Counted from the stretch's first letter, positions 34,849 through 43,975 are shown. The stretch is 64,000 nt of DNA from Streptomyces sp. CG4 (GCF_041080655.1 NZ_CP163525.1:8060001-8124000), one strand, 5' to 3'. Notes: generated by a model from the sequence alone, not told the origin. Program-made: numbers and translations.

Positions 34849-35232
34849 ATGAAGGCTCCCGCCATCGCCCCCTGCCTCGGTGTGAAGGACACGAGTGCGT
34901 CCGTGGACTTCTACGAGCAGCTCGGCTTCACCGCGCTGCCCGCGGGCAACGACCCCAACGACGACATCCGCTCGCTGCTCTTCGGCGAGGACTTCGCGCT
35001 GATGGTCTACCGAGACGCCCACCTGCGGGACTGGCTGCCGGTCCTGAAGGACCGCACGCCCGGCGCGTTCGGCATGTTCTACCTTGCCGTCGACGACTTC
35101 GACAGCTACGTCGCCACGATCCGGCCCTTGGTCAACGCCACCAAGGAAGGCACCCACAACGGGCAGAACCTCTTCTACTTCACCGACCCCGACGGCTACA
35201 TCATCGGCGTCGTCCAGAAGCAGGAGTGGTGA
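34849..35232 (+). CDS. VOC family protein
   Basis: 127 residues behind AAGGAG. MKAPAIAPCLGVKDTSASVD, FYEQLGFTALPAGNDPNDDI, RSLLFGEDFALMVYRDAHLR, GMFYLAVDDFDSYVATIRPL and NLFYFTDPDGYIIGVVQ define a single VOC domain; DPDGYIIGV is the usual C-terminal metal/substrate strand. Function unknown. A 14-codon frame (MTTTATPVAKVDHA) starting 10 bases after the stop looks like the N-terminus of a lost gene. Confidence 0.85.
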   Translation: MKAPAIAPCLGVKDTSASVDFYEQLGFTALPAGNDPNDDIRSLLFGEDFALMVYRDAHLRDWLPVLKDRTPGAFGMFYLAVDDFDSYVATIRPLVNATKEGTHNGQNLFYFTDPDGYIIGVVQKQEW

Positions 35233-35385
35233 ACCCCATGACCACCACCGCAACCCCGGTTGCCAAGGTCGACCACGCCTGATCGTCGACGACATCACTG
35301 TGTCGGCGACGAACACTGAGCGTGACATCAGGTGCATCCATGGCGTACCCCCAGCGCGGGCCGGTGGCCGAAGGACCGCGCTGCT

Positions 35386-35610
35386 AGGAGACTGTCCATG
35401 GGAGGTCTGCCTCACGTCCGACTCACTCCAATGAGCGAACAGACTGACCAGCCTGTCTCGGATTCGTGGCCGATCGGCCACCGAATGGCCATCGGTCGTG
35501 AGATTCGGCCACGGAATCTGAGACCCCACAACTGGTGTACGATCTCGCCGCCCGTGGCCAACGGCGGTGCTGTGACTTTGTGGTTGTCGCTCCGTCTCGC
35601 TGCTTGGCCA
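35386..35610. repeat. dispersed repeat copy A
   Basis: Collinear with copy B from AGGAGACTGTCCATG through GAACAGACTGACCAG, TGAGATTCGGCCACGG and CCCACAACTGGTGTA, then more weakly to 35610. Roughly 80% identity in the first 170 bases by eye. Confidence 0.7.
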
Positions 35611-35825
35611 GACGTCCAGTCTCACAGCTGTGGCCGAATCCTCAGGGCGGGCCACAGCGATGGGCAGGAACCACGTCCTGTCGCAATACATCCCGTTTTG
35701 CACCCCTGGGTTGTCGCGTCGGAGACGGTCAGCCCCGCGACGGCGGTGGCCTCGGTGCCCGAGGACGAGAACTCGGCCGAGGTCGCCACGCGGGCGGCGC
35801 TCGCGAACCGGTTATGCGACTCCCG

Positions 35826-35898
35826 CCCGGGAGCGCTGACTGAACGCAGGGCTCCCGGGCGTCGGAAGAAGGGGGGTGGACCGTGATCTCCACCCCCC
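35826..35898. terminator. two adjacent hairpins
   Basis: CCCGGGAGC/GCTCCCGGG (35826-35834 with 35851-35859) and GGGGGGTGGA/TCCACCCCCC (35871-35880 with 35889-35898). No gene ends nearby, so they may mark the end of a lost gene. Confidence 0.5.
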
Positions 35899-35971
35899 GG
35901 CTGCGCGACTCCACCCGGTGACCGGCCCGGGGGCCGATGGCAGGGCCGAGCGTCGCGGCGAGGGTGGGTGC

Positions 35972-36577
35972 ATGACAGCGAACATCGTGATCATGCAGTT
36001 GGCGATCCTGGCCGTAGTGCTCGAGTCGGATCTCGGCCGCCGCAAGATCGGCTGGTTCCGGGTGGGACGGCCGGTCATCGGCGTCGCCGTGATCGTGCCG
36101 TTCTTCTTCACCACGCCGCCGATCGGCGGCAACGACCTGCTGCTGCAGGGCGCCAGCGCGGTGGCCGGGGCGGCGCTCGGGCTGTTCTCGGTCTGCCCGC
36201 TGCTGGTCTCCGTCGAGTACGACCCGCATTGGCGACGCCGTTGGCCTCGCACTTCGCCCGCCCCAGGCAGGCCCGCAGCTATCAGCCGCTCGGGGGCTGG
36301 CTACGCAACGGTCTGGATCGCCGTAACCGCCGCCCGGCTCGGCTTCGCCTACGGCGCCCAGCACATCTTCCCGGTGGAGCTCGGCACGTTCCTAGCCGCC
36401 CATCACCTGAGCGAGGCCGCTGTGACGAACGGCTTCATCCTCCTGTCGGTGAGCATGAGCCTGTTCCGCAGTCTGGGGTTGTGGGTGCGAGGCCGGACGC
36501 GCCTGGCCCAGGCCGGCACAGTCGTTGCCAAGGAATCGGTCGTGGGCGCCGCCCGTCTCACGGGCGGCGCGCAGTGA
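35972..36577 (+). CDS. membrane protein of unknown function preceding a two-component system
   Basis: 201 residues, about five hydrophobic segments: IVIMQLAILAVVLESDLGRR, PVIGVAVIVPFFFTTPPIGG, SAVAGAALGLFSVCPLLVSV, GYATVWIAVTAARLGFAYGA, AVTNGFILLSVSMSLFRSLG. The middle (DPHWRRRWPRTSPAPGRPAA) is unusually basic and may reflect a pair of compensating indels. Similar proteins often precede LuxR-type two-component genes in Streptomyces, as here. Confidence 0.7.
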   Translation: MTANIVIMQLAILAVVLESDLGRRKIGWFRVGRPVIGVAVIVPFFFTTPPIGGNDLLLQGASAVAGAALGLFSVCPLLVSVEYDPHWRRRWPRTSPAPGRPAAISRSGAGYATVWIAVTAARLGFAYGAQHIFPVELGTFLAAHHLSEAAVTNGFILLSVSMSLFRSLGLWVRGRTRLAQAGTVVAKESVVGAARLTGGAQ

Positions 36578-36668
36578 TTCCCATACCGCCACTCACCGGG
36601 ATCGAACCGGCTGCCCGCACGCTGCGGGCGTGCTCTTCAGGCACACCATCCTGGAATACTTCGTACCG

Positions 36669-37883
36669 ATGAACATCGTCGGCAGATTCAGCCCTGCCGC
36701 GGAGCATCCCGGGATCGGGCTGAGCGGCATAATCCCCGAGCCGCGGGCACGCGCCGCGGCCATGCTCGCGGGACTGGGCGTGTCGATCTGGATCAACGTG
36801 GCGGCGCTTCCCGCCGACCCGGGGATCGTGGCGCCCCTCGCCCTGGCCGTCGCCGCGCTGTCCTGGATCCTCCTGATCCTCGGCACCCGAGGCCCGCGCG
36901 TGGCCGCAGTCGTCACAATGATGTGCGCGGCCGGAGCGGTGATCGCTGCCACCGACACCAACGGGCTGATCTTCACCGGCGTCGCGGCGAGCACAGCCGC
37001 CGTCGCATTCGATCCCGTCGCCGCCCTCGTGCTGTCCGCTGCCGGTCCCGTCGCCTACTGTCTTGCCGCGATCCCCCAGGGGGCCTTCCCTGGCCGCCTG
37101 CTGGCCACCGCCGCTGTGGCTCTCGCCGGACTGGTAGCCGGTGCGAGCCGACGCGAGATCGACCAGCGTGCCCGGCACAGCACCCTGGTCGCGACCGAAC
37201 GCCGACGTACCGAGCTCGCCCGGGCCGAGGCGGAACTCGCCGGTGAACGCAACCGTCTCGGCCGCGAGCTGCACGACGTCCTCGCCCACACCCTCGGCGC
37301 CCTGTCGATCCAGCTCACCGCGATCGACACCCTCGCCCGTACCAACGCGCCGCGCGACAAGCTCATCACGCAGATCGAGCTCGGCCACGAGCTGGTCGGT
37401 ACGGGCCTGGACGAGGCACGCCACGCCGTGCGCGCACTGCGCGGGGAGAAGGCACCGCTGGCCGCTCAGCTCCAACGGCTCTGCGAACTCCATCAGGCAG
37501 AGCTGAAGTTGGACGGAAGCCCACAGGAGCTCGATGCCGAGGCCACGCTCGCGCTCTACCGCCTGGCCCAGGAAGCACTGACCAACGCCGCCAGGCATGC
37601 CCCCGGGGCGCGCGTGAGCGTGCGCGTCGGCTTCGGTGCCAGGGACGTGACCGTGCAGGTCGCCAACACCAGCTCCGCCCTGGGCCCGGACACACCCTCG
37701 GCGCTGCGCATGAGCGGAGGGGGGTTCGGGCTCCAGGGCATGAGGGAACGCATCCAGCAGGCAGGCGGTGATCTCCAGGCCGGTCCCACGCCCGACGGGG
37801 GTTGGCGGGTCGCCGCACGCATCCCCTACCAACGGGACGACCTGCGCAATCACAGCAACGTGAGCGACGGGAGCGACCGATGA
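36669..37883 (+). CDS. NarL-type sensor histidine kinase
   Basis: 404 residues from the ATG at 36669. Four or five N-terminal helices (AAMLAGLGVSIWINVAALPA through TAAVALAGLVAGASRRE), a coiled-coil linker, HisKA_3 with phospho-acceptor His in ERNRLGRELHDVLAHTLGAL, and HATPase_c with ALYRLAQEALTNAARHAPGA (N box) and SGGGFGLQGMRERIQQAGG (G box). The signal is unknown and probably membrane-derived. The stop overlaps the ATG of the response regulator (ATGA). Confidence 0.9.
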   Translation: MNIVGRFSPAAEHPGIGLSGIIPEPRARAAAMLAGLGVSIWINVAALPADPGIVAPLALAVAALSWILLILGTRGPRVAAVVTMMCAAGAVIAATDTNGLIFTGVAASTAAVAFDPVAALVLSAAGPVAYCLAAIPQGAFPGRLLATAAVALAGLVAGASRREIDQRARHSTLVATERRRTELARAEAELAGERNRLGRELHDVLAHTLGALSIQLTAIDTLARTNAPRDKLITQIELGHELVGTGLDEARHAVRALRGEKAPLAAQLQRLCELHQAELKLDGSPQELDAEATLALYRLAQEALTNAARHAPGARVSVRVGFGARDVTVQVANTSSALGPDTPSALRMSGGGFGLQGMRERIQQAGGDLQAGPTPDGGWRVAARIPYQRDDLRNHSNVSDGSDR

Positions 37884-38568
37884 GCCCTACACCGATCTCT
37901 GTGATCATCGCCGATGACCACCGGGTCGTCCGCGAGGGCCTGGCCACCATCCTCGGTGCCGTCGACGCAGTGCACGTCGCCGGGCTGGCCGCGGACGGCA
38001 CGCACGCCGTCGATCTCGCCGCCCTGCACGAAGCCGACGTGGTCTTGATGGACCTTCACATGCCCGGCATGGACGGCGTCGAGGCAACACGCCGGCTCAA
38101 GGCCGAACGTCCGGCCACGGCCGTCGTGGTACTCACCACCTACACCGACGACGACTCCATCCTCGCCGCACTCGAAGCCGGCGCCACCGGCTACCTCACC
38201 AAGAACGCCTCCGCCGCGGACATCCACCGCGCTATCGAGGCCGCCGTCGGTGGCCACGCCATGCTCGACCCGATCGCCGCAGCCCGTCTGATCCGTGCGA
38301 GCCGCCGAAACGACCCGGGCCACACCTCGAAGAACACCGCCCTCCCCGACGGCCTCATGAACGCGAAGCCCAGGTACTGGGCCTGATCGCGCAGGGCCTG
38401 TCCAACGCGGAGATCGCCGCCAGACTGTATTTGAGCCGCGCCACGGTGAAGACGCACATCCATCAGATCTTCGCCAAGACCGGCAGCCGCGACCGCCCGC
38501 AGGCCATTGTGTATGCCCACCAGCACGGGATTCCTCCCGAGGCGGACTCGGCCAAGCGCAACGGGTGA
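37880..38568 (+). pseudogene. LuxR-family response regulator, frameshifted between domains
   Basis: Receiver domain complete: ISVIIADDHRVVREGLATIL, VVLMDLHMPGMDGVEATRRL (phospho-Asp) and VLTTYTDDDSILAALEAGAT, GYLTKNASAADIHRAIEAAV. Near 38357 the frame breaks and the first frame ends at 38386. The next frame continues REAQVLGLIAQGLSNAEIAA, RLYLSRATVKTHIHQIFAKT and GSRDRPQAIVYAHQHGI, a full LuxR/NarL HTH, to 38568. As read, the protein is a receiver without DNA-binding domain. Confidence 0.82.
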
Positions 38569-39326
38569 CGGCCCGGGCCCCGGAGTCGGGACGTTTCGCA
38601 GGAGCGTATCGAGCACCCGCACGGTCGTACGCGTCCCGCAGGCGGGCTGGATCGCCTGCCGGATGCTGCGGCTGCCGACCATGTGGGCCTCTGCGTCGTC
38701 ACTGACCAGTACGTTCCCGAGTAGTGCGCCTGTCCCCTGTACCAGCGAAACGTCCGCCACGGGGCGGCCGCGCATCAGATCAATCGACGCTGACGACCGG
38801 TCCCGGATCTCGTCGACGGCACCATCCCCACGGCGAATACTGAGAGTGATCTCGGCGCTGTCCATTGCGTCCCCAGGGCGGGCCGGATGCCGACCGACCC
38901 TCCTGCCAGGAGAATGTCCAAAAGAGGTCTCAGCCACGTCTCACCCACTCCAAAGAGTGAACAGGCTGACCAGGCAGTCTCAGATCCGAGGCCGTTCGGC
39001 CACGGACTGTCCATTTCCCCTGAGATTCGGCCACGGGATCTGAGATCCCACAACTGGTGTAGGGTCTCGCCGCTCGCGACATGTCGATCTCGCGTGACCT
39101 TGGCGTTCTTGGCTGTCTCACGGCCTTGTCACCCATGATCAGTCTCAAATCCGTGGCATTTCCTCGCGAGGGCGAGGTCGAGATCAGGCGGCTTGTCCGA
39201 GTCGGCCGAGTACACCACGCTGAGCCCCGAGCACGAGGGCTACCGGCGAGCCCGGATCGCGCACCGATGAGTTTCCCGCGCCGCGCTGGTCTATACGCCG
39301 GACGCCCACGGACGGAAGGCTGGGCC
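38569..39326. other. 758-base region without a confident gene, holding repeat copy B
   Basis: 38569-38880 has some reverse-strand coding-like composition (MDSAEITLSIRRGDGAVDEI, SIRQAIQPACGTRTTVRVLD) but no family and no clear end. 38908-39165 is the full repeat. The remainder is the leader of the reductase gene. Confidence 0.45.
38908..39165. repeat. dispersed repeat copy B (full length, about 258 bp)
   Basis: Starts AGGAGAATGTCCAAAAGAGG and ends CCGTGGCATTTCCTCG. The two ends are imperfect inverted repeats (AGGAGAATGTCC against AGGAAATGCCAC). Matches copy A over its left and copy C over its right. No reading frame is conserved, so a MITE-like noncoding element is possible. Confidence 0.7.
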
Positions 39327-39893
39327 ATGCGGAAACTGATCTACGGCATGAACCTGACCCTGGACGGCTACATCGCCGCGGCCGGCGACGACATCGGCTG
39401 GAGCGGACCGCCGAGCGACGAGCTGTTCCAGTGGTGGCTCGACCACGAGCAGGCGAGTGGCCTGTCACTGTATGGGCGCAAGCTGTGGGAGACGATGAGC
39501 TCCTACTGGCCGACCGGCGACCAGCAGCCGGGCGCCACCCCGGCGGAGATCGAGTTCGCGCGGAACTGGCGGGACACGCCGAAGGCGGTGTTCTCCTCGA
39601 CGATCGACAAGGTCGACTGGAACACCCGCCTGGTCACCGGCGACGCGATCGCCGAGATCACCCGGCTCAAGGCCGAGGACGGCGGCCCGATGAACATCGG
39701 CGGCGCAACGCTCGCCGGGGCGGCCATGCGCGCCGGGCTGATCGACGAGTACGTGATCGCCGCCTATCCGGTCCTGGTGGGCGGCGGCACGCCGTTCTTC
39801 ACCGCGCTGGACAGCTGGGTGAACCTGAACCTGGTGGAGACGCGGAGGTTTCCCGGCGGCGTGGTCCTGACCAGGTACGAGACGAGGCGCTGA
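39327..39893 (+). CDS. dihydrofolate reductase-family (RibD C-terminal) protein
   Basis: 188 residues. MRKLIYGMNLTLDGYIAAAG, SLYGRKLWETMSSYWPTGDQ, TPKAVFSSTIDKVDWNTRLV, GPMNIGGATLAGAAMRAGLI, DEYVIAAYPVLVGGGTPFF fit the YwjB/YyaP-like DHFR/RibD_C family (NADPH-dependent reductase fold). Physiological substrate unknown. Convergent with the secreted-protein gene across a strong palindromic terminator. Confidence 0.87.
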   Translation: MRKLIYGMNLTLDGYIAAAGDDIGWSGPPSDELFQWWLDHEQASGLSLYGRKLWETMSSYWPTGDQQPGATPAEIEFARNWRDTPKAVFSSTIDKVDWNTRLVTGDAIAEITRLKAEDGGPMNIGGATLAGAAMRAGLIDEYVIAAYPVLVGGGTPFFTALDSWVNLNLVETRRFPGGVVLTRYETRR

Positions 39894-40224
39894 GCAGCAG
39901 CACACTAGTGACACGCCCCCATCTAGATCAACATCGCATTCGTGCAGGTCAGCGGGAATTTTCGTGGACCAGGGCGCCTCCACTTCTGTCGAACCCGGGT
40001 TCCTCCGGATCAAGCAGATCCAGTATCAGCGTGTCCACCACTCAGGGGGAGGCCCCCAACCACCCACCCACCCGAACCCCGCCCAACGCCCGCCTCACCC
40101 CCGCAGCCCGAACCACCTACCTGAGCACCGCAGCTCACAGCCCCAACCACCCACCATGACCATTGGGCGCGGACAGCGGGCTCTCCGCCCGGTACTGACA
40201 CCGCCGTTCCGCCGGGTGCGCAGG
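39894..40224. other. intergenic, C-rich, no gene seen
   Basis: 331 bases after the reductase gene. 40040-40160 is strongly C- and A-rich on the plus strand (CACCCACCCGAACCCC-type words). No gene or RNA supported. Confidence 0.4.
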
Positions 40225-40260
40225 TGCGTGTGGCCCCGGGGCGCCCCGGGGCCACACGCA
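40225..40260. terminator. 36-bp perfect palindrome, bidirectional terminator
   Basis: TGCGTGTGGCCCCGGGG followed by its exact reverse complement around a CG centre. Lies between convergent genes ending at 39893 (+) and 40292 (-). Confidence 0.8.
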
Positions 40261-40291
40261 TGCGGAACGCGGAACTAGCCGCCCATTCGGA

Positions 40292-40801
40292 TCAGTTGAG
40301 CACGCTGACGCACTCGCCCGTGTACCAGCCGCCGTTCTGGTTGCTGTAGCCGCACCACGAGCCGGCGCTGACGTTGGCGTACGGCGCGTAGGTCAGGACG
40401 TAGGTGTTGCCCCCGGTCGCCCAGAACGTCCCGGTGTCCTTCACCACGCCCCCGTACGGGTTCTTGATCTGCATGTCGGCCGAGCCGGACGAGCCGTAGT
40501 AGGTGGCGTTGTACATCGTGCTGACATACGTGTGGCTCCCGTTGACGGTGAAGCAGACGTTGCCGTTGCAGCCGCCCGCGGTGTCGGGCCGCACGACCCC
40601 GGACTCCTTGAAGAGCTGGAGCACCCCGTCCGCGGTCCGGACCTCCTTGACCAGGACGGCCCCGGAGTGGGTGGACGCGGTGGGCGTGGCGGCCGAGGCG
40701 CTGGTCGCGCCGACCGTGCCCAGCGCCGCGAGGGCCGCGGCGACCACCGCCCCGCGGGTCGCGATCCTGGCCCGGCGCGAAGCGTCCTTGAGAGTGTTCA
40801 C
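40292..40801 (-). CDS. secreted protein with two probable disulfides
   Basis: 169 residues from a GTG at 40799-40801 behind GGAGG. Signal peptide: basic start ARIATRGAVVAAALAALGTV then GATSASAATP (cleavage near ASA). The mature part has four Cys (GGCNGNVC, SWCGYSN, TGECV) and aromatic/Gly-rich strands (YVSTMYNATYYGSSGSADMQ, FWATGGNTYVLTYAPYANVS). No family I can name; similar small secreted proteins occur in Streptomyces. Divergent from the HTH-NB-ARC regulator 247 bases away. Confidence 0.78.
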   Translation of the reverse strand: MNTLKDASRRARIATRGAVVAAALAALGTVGATSASAATPTASTHSGAVLVKEVRTADGVLQLFKESGVVRPDTAGGCNGNVCFTVNGSHTYVSTMYNATYYGSSGSADMQIKNPYGGVVKDTGTFWATGGNTYVLTYAPYANVSAGSWCGYSNQNGGWYTGECVSVLN

Positions 40802-41047
40802 GTGATCCTCCGTAGTGACAGAGATGACGACGTGCTGCTGGCTCGTGGAGCAGTGAACCGGACTGCGATGCCTACGTTCGTGCAGGTCAGTCGGCTCGCT
40901 GCCTATCCTCGCCGTCGGCTGTGCCGCTCGGCCACGACGTTCACCTGTCATTGACCTGACACTCCTGTCGGCCCCGAGTAGGCTCATGTGCGCTCTGCGC
41001 CCGACCAGCGGGGCGACGGGTGGCACGATGGGGGACTGGGGGACTGG

Positions 41048-43363
41048 GTGGGGTCTGTGGTTTTTGCCGCACTACTTCGGGAGCGGCGTCTGTGTCTGGG
41101 GTGGAGCCAGGACGAGCTCGCGGAGCGCTCGGGGGTGTCGGCACGTTCCATCAGCGCGCTGGAGGCGGGGCGGCGCCGTCCCCGGATGTCCTCCGTGGTC
41201 CAACTCGCCGACGCCCTCGGCGTCGATGCCGGTACCCGTACCCGGTGGCTGCGGGCGGCACGGGACACGGCCCCGCAGGTCGACGCCGTCCCCGACAACG
41301 ACCAGTCGGGCACCGGGTCGGCGGCGCCCCCTGGGGTGACCGTGCCGCAGCAGTTGCCCGCCGCCGTAAGGCACTTCACCGGGCGCACCCGGGAGCTCAA
41401 GGAGCTCGACGCGCTGATGGCCGGTCAACTGCCCAGCTGTGGCGCGGTTGTGATCTCGGCGATCGCCGGGACCGCCGGGGTGGGGAAGACGTCCTTGGCC
41501 GTGCACTTCGCCCACCGGGTGGCCCGCCACTTCCCCGACGGGCAGCTCTTCGCGAACCTGCGCGGCTTCGATCCGGGCGGGCCCCCGGCGGACGCCGCCG
41601 GGGTGGCGCGAGGCTTCCTGGACGCGCTGGGGGTGCCGGCCGTCCGCATCCCGGCCGACCCGGAGCTCCAACTCGCGCTCTACCGCAGCCGGCTGGCCGG
41701 CACCCGGACCCTGATCGTGCTCGACAACGCCTGCGAGGCGGAGCAGGTCCGCCCACTGCTGCCCGGCTCGGACACCTGCCTGGTGCTGGTCACCAGCAGG
41801 AACCGGCTGCCCGGGCTGGTCGCCCTGGACGGCGCCGTCCCGCTCCCGCTCGACGTGCTCTCCCGCGAGGAGGCACGCGAACTGCTGGTCCGCCGACTGG
41901 GCGCCGAGCAGGTCCTGGGAGACCCGGACGCGACCGACGAGCTGATCGAGTTATGCGCCCGGCTGCCACTGGCCCTCAATATCGCCGCCGCGCACGCGGC
42001 CGACCATCCCGGCACCCCGCTGGGCGTCTGGGCCGGTGAACTGCGCGACACCCGCGCCCGTCTGGACCTGCTGTCGGCGGGCGACGACCACGCGGACGTC
42101 CGGGCGGTGTTCTCCTGGTCCTACCGCGCCCTGGCCCCGCAGGCCGCCCGGCTGTTCCGCCTGCTCGGTCTGCACCCGGGCCCGGACATCAGCGCGGCCG
42201 CCGCCGCGAGCCTCGCCGGACTGCAGCTCCCGCAGACCCGCCGCCTCCTGGACGATCTCCACCGGGCCCATCTGATCACCGCGCCGGACCGGAAACGGTA
42301 CACCTTCCACGACCTGCTGCGTGCCTACGCCACCGAGCAGTCGGCCACCCACGACTCCCCGCAGCAGCAGGCCGAGGCGACGCTGCGGATGCTGGACCAC
42401 TACCTCCACACCGCCTACCGCGCCGGCTCCCTCGCCTATGCCCACGACAGCTCCTGGCCCCCGCTCGACCTCGCCGAACCGGCCGCCGGGGTGACTCCCG
42501 AGGCCCTGGCCGACCGCCGGCAGGCGCTGGACTGGTACCGGGAGGAGCAGCCGACGCTGGAGCAACTCGTCGCCCGGGCCCACCAGTTGCAGTTCGACGG
42601 ACATGCCTGGCAGCTCGCCGGCGCGCAGGTGTCCTACCTGCTCAAATCGGGCCTGTGGCAGCAGTGGCAGCGCGCCGGCGAAACCGCTCTGGCCGCAGCC
42701 GAACGCACCGCGGACCTCGCCCGGCAGGCCCACGCGCACCGCTGGCTCGGCCAGGTGCACCGCTCCCATGGCCGGCTGGCCCAGGCCCATGTCGAACTGC
42801 GGCTCGCCCTTGGCCTGTTCGTCGCCCTCGGCGACCGGGAACGCCAGGGCAGGACCCGGCTCGACATCGCCATCACCCACGGCGAGGAACGCGCCTACGC
42901 CGAAGCGGTGGCCGAGTCCGAACGGGCGCTGGAGCTGTTCGAGGCCGTCGAGGACCCGTCCGGCCAGGCCCTCTCGCTCAACAGCATCGGCTGGTACCTG
43001 ACCTTCCTCGGAGAGCCCCGGGCGGCACTTCCGTACTGTCGGCGCGCGCTCGAGCTCTCCCGCGCCGACGGCAACCTCCCCGCCCAGTCCTCCATCCTCG
43101 ACAGCATCGGTTACATCCACCACCACCTCGGCGAGTACGAGGAGGCGCTGCCCGCCTACCGCGAGTCCCTGAGGCTGCGTCAGGTGATCGGCGACTACTT
43201 CCTCCAGGCCGAGATCCACACCCACCTCGGCGACACCCACCTCGCCCTCGGTGACACTGAGGCCGCCCGCCGGTCCTGGACCGAGAGCCTCGCCATCCTC
43301 GACCGGCTTCAACACCGCGACGCCGAAGCCGTCCGCGCCCGCCTGGACAGCCTCGCCCCGTAA
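41048..43363 (+). CDS. HTH-NB-ARC-TPR (STAND) regulator
   Basis: About 771 residues from the GTG at 41048. Residues 5-60: XRE-type HTH (LLRERRLCLGWSQDELAERS, GVSARSISALEAGRRRPR). Residues about 105-360: NB-ARC with P-loop ISAIAGTAGVGKTSLAVHFA, Walker B RTLIVLDNACEAEQVRPLLP, sensor CLVLVTSRNRLPGLVALDG, and the GLPLA-like LCARLPLALNIAAA. Then a winged-helix region (YTFHDLLRAYATEQ) and C-terminal TPRs (QALSLNSIGWYLTFLGEPRA, EYEEALPAYRESLRLRQVIG). Such STAND proteins are ATP-driven switches in Streptomyces regulation and defence. An upstream in-frame start (40988) adds low-complexity residues and is not preferred. Confidence 0.88.
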   Translation: MGSVVFAALLRERRLCLGWSQDELAERSGVSARSISALEAGRRRPRMSSVVQLADALGVDAGTRTRWLRAARDTAPQVDAVPDNDQSGTGSAAPPGVTVPQQLPAAVRHFTGRTRELKELDALMAGQLPSCGAVVISAIAGTAGVGKTSLAVHFAHRVARHFPDGQLFANLRGFDPGGPPADAAGVARGFLDALGVPAVRIPADPELQLALYRSRLAGTRTLIVLDNACEAEQVRPLLPGSDTCLVLVTSRNRLPGLVALDGAVPLPLDVLSREEARELLVRRLGAEQVLGDPDATDELIELCARLPLALNIAAAHAADHPGTPLGVWAGELRDTRARLDLLSAGDDHADVRAVFSWSYRALAPQAARLFRLLGLHPGPDISAAAAASLAGLQLPQTRRLLDDLHRAHLITAPDRKRYTFHDLLRAYATEQSATHDSPQQQAEATLRMLDHYLHTAYRAGSLAYAHDSSWPPLDLAEPAAGVTPEALADRRQALDWYREEQPTLEQLVARAHQLQFDGHAWQLAGAQVSYLLKSGLWQQWQRAGETALAAAERTADLARQAHAHRWLGQVHRSHGRLAQAHVELRLALGLFVALGDRERQGRTRLDIAITHGEERAYAEAVAESERALELFEAVEDPSGQALSLNSIGWYLTFLGEPRAALPYCRRALELSRADGNLPAQSSILDSIGYIHHHLGEYEEALPAYRESLRLRQVIGDYFLQAEIHTHLGDTHLALGDTEAARRSWTESLAILDRLQHRDAEAVRARLDSLAP

Positions 43364-43704
43364 GGACATTCCGCCACGGCTTCGACTCCGTGAAGTCTGC
43401 CAACCGAAGCTGCCGGACCGGCACCTCACGTACCAACGTGTCCTCGTACCGGATCGACGCTGCGGGAATCTTACGCGTACGAGGCACGCTGCCTGTGCTT
43501 CGCGTCGTTATGCTTGGACGGTACGGGCCCCCTGCATGCCCTTCTCTGAAAGATCACAAGAGATCAGCAACGGCAGGCTACGGACCGTAACGAATGCGCA
43601 CTGATCCCCGGATTTGCGCATTCAGTGCGCATCCTCAGCCGACATTGGGCATCGACTCGCGGATCCTAACTTGACTCTGACACGAAAAATAGAGTGCGTG
43701 CGGG
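43364..43704. other. intergenic, possible gene stub
   Basis: 341 bases. On the reverse strand from a GTG near 43487 a frame reads IPAASIRYEDTLVREVPVRQ then LRLADFTESKPWR before entering antisense of the regulator. It weakly recalls the start of TnsA-like endonucleases but is too short to call. Confidence 0.3.
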
Positions 43705-43975
43705 TCAGGCCGTTGGGATGGGGTCGAACCGGACGGTGAGTCCGAGGCGGTTGGCTTCCTTGGCCATGCGCCGCATGGCGCGTTCGGGGTCGCGGCGGGT
43801 GAAGTAGTCGGCTCCGAGGTCCTGGTAGGTGGTCTTGTTGCGGAGGATGTGCCAGATCGCGACAGCGATCTTGTGTATCACGGCGACCTGGGCCCGCTGA
43901 TCCTTGCGCGGCACGGAGGCGAACACATCGGCGATGAACAGCGCCAACTTCGCCCGAACTCACTTCACTTCATAG
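43705..43975 (-). pseudogene. composite transposase remnant (IS701-like start joined to IS110-like end)
   Basis: AKLALFIADVFASVPRKDQR resembles the N-terminus of IS701/IS4-type transposases. It passes in frame into VAVIHKIAVAIWHILRNKTT, YQDLGADYFTRRDPERAMRR and a final LGLTVRFDPIP, which is the C-terminus of IS110-family transposases. About 85 residues in total. The two halves come from different families, so this is a fused scar. Confidence 0.65.

Larger units (their letters stand above)
35233..35971. other. 739-base region without a gene, built of repeats and hairpins
   Basis: It starts with a 14-codon gene stub, then repeat copy A (35386-35610), an inverted piece of the same repeat (about 35622-35660, CTGTGGCCGAATCCTCAGGG), and two hairpins (35826-35859, 35871-35898). 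A stretch near 35715-35860 has coding-like composition (VSPATAVASVPEDENSAEVA) but no start or family. Confidence 0.5.

Noticed and set aside
35243..35284. 14-codon frame MTTTATPVAKVDHA after the VOC gene.
   Set aside because: Too short to be called; probably the 5' end of a gene lost in rearrangement.
35876..36364. Reverse-strand frames over the membrane protein.
   Set aside because: Antisense composition; the plus-strand frame has clear membrane helices.
38541..38867. Reverse-strand frame MDSAEITLSIRRGDGAVDEI onward.
   Set aside because: Some protein-like composition but it runs into antisense of the response regulator, has no family and no clear end. Could be a gene stub.
43371..43487. 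Reverse-strand start VPRTRKIPAASIRYEDTLVR resembling TnsA-like N-termini.
   Set aside because: Only about 38 residues before entering antisense; similarity is from memory and weak.
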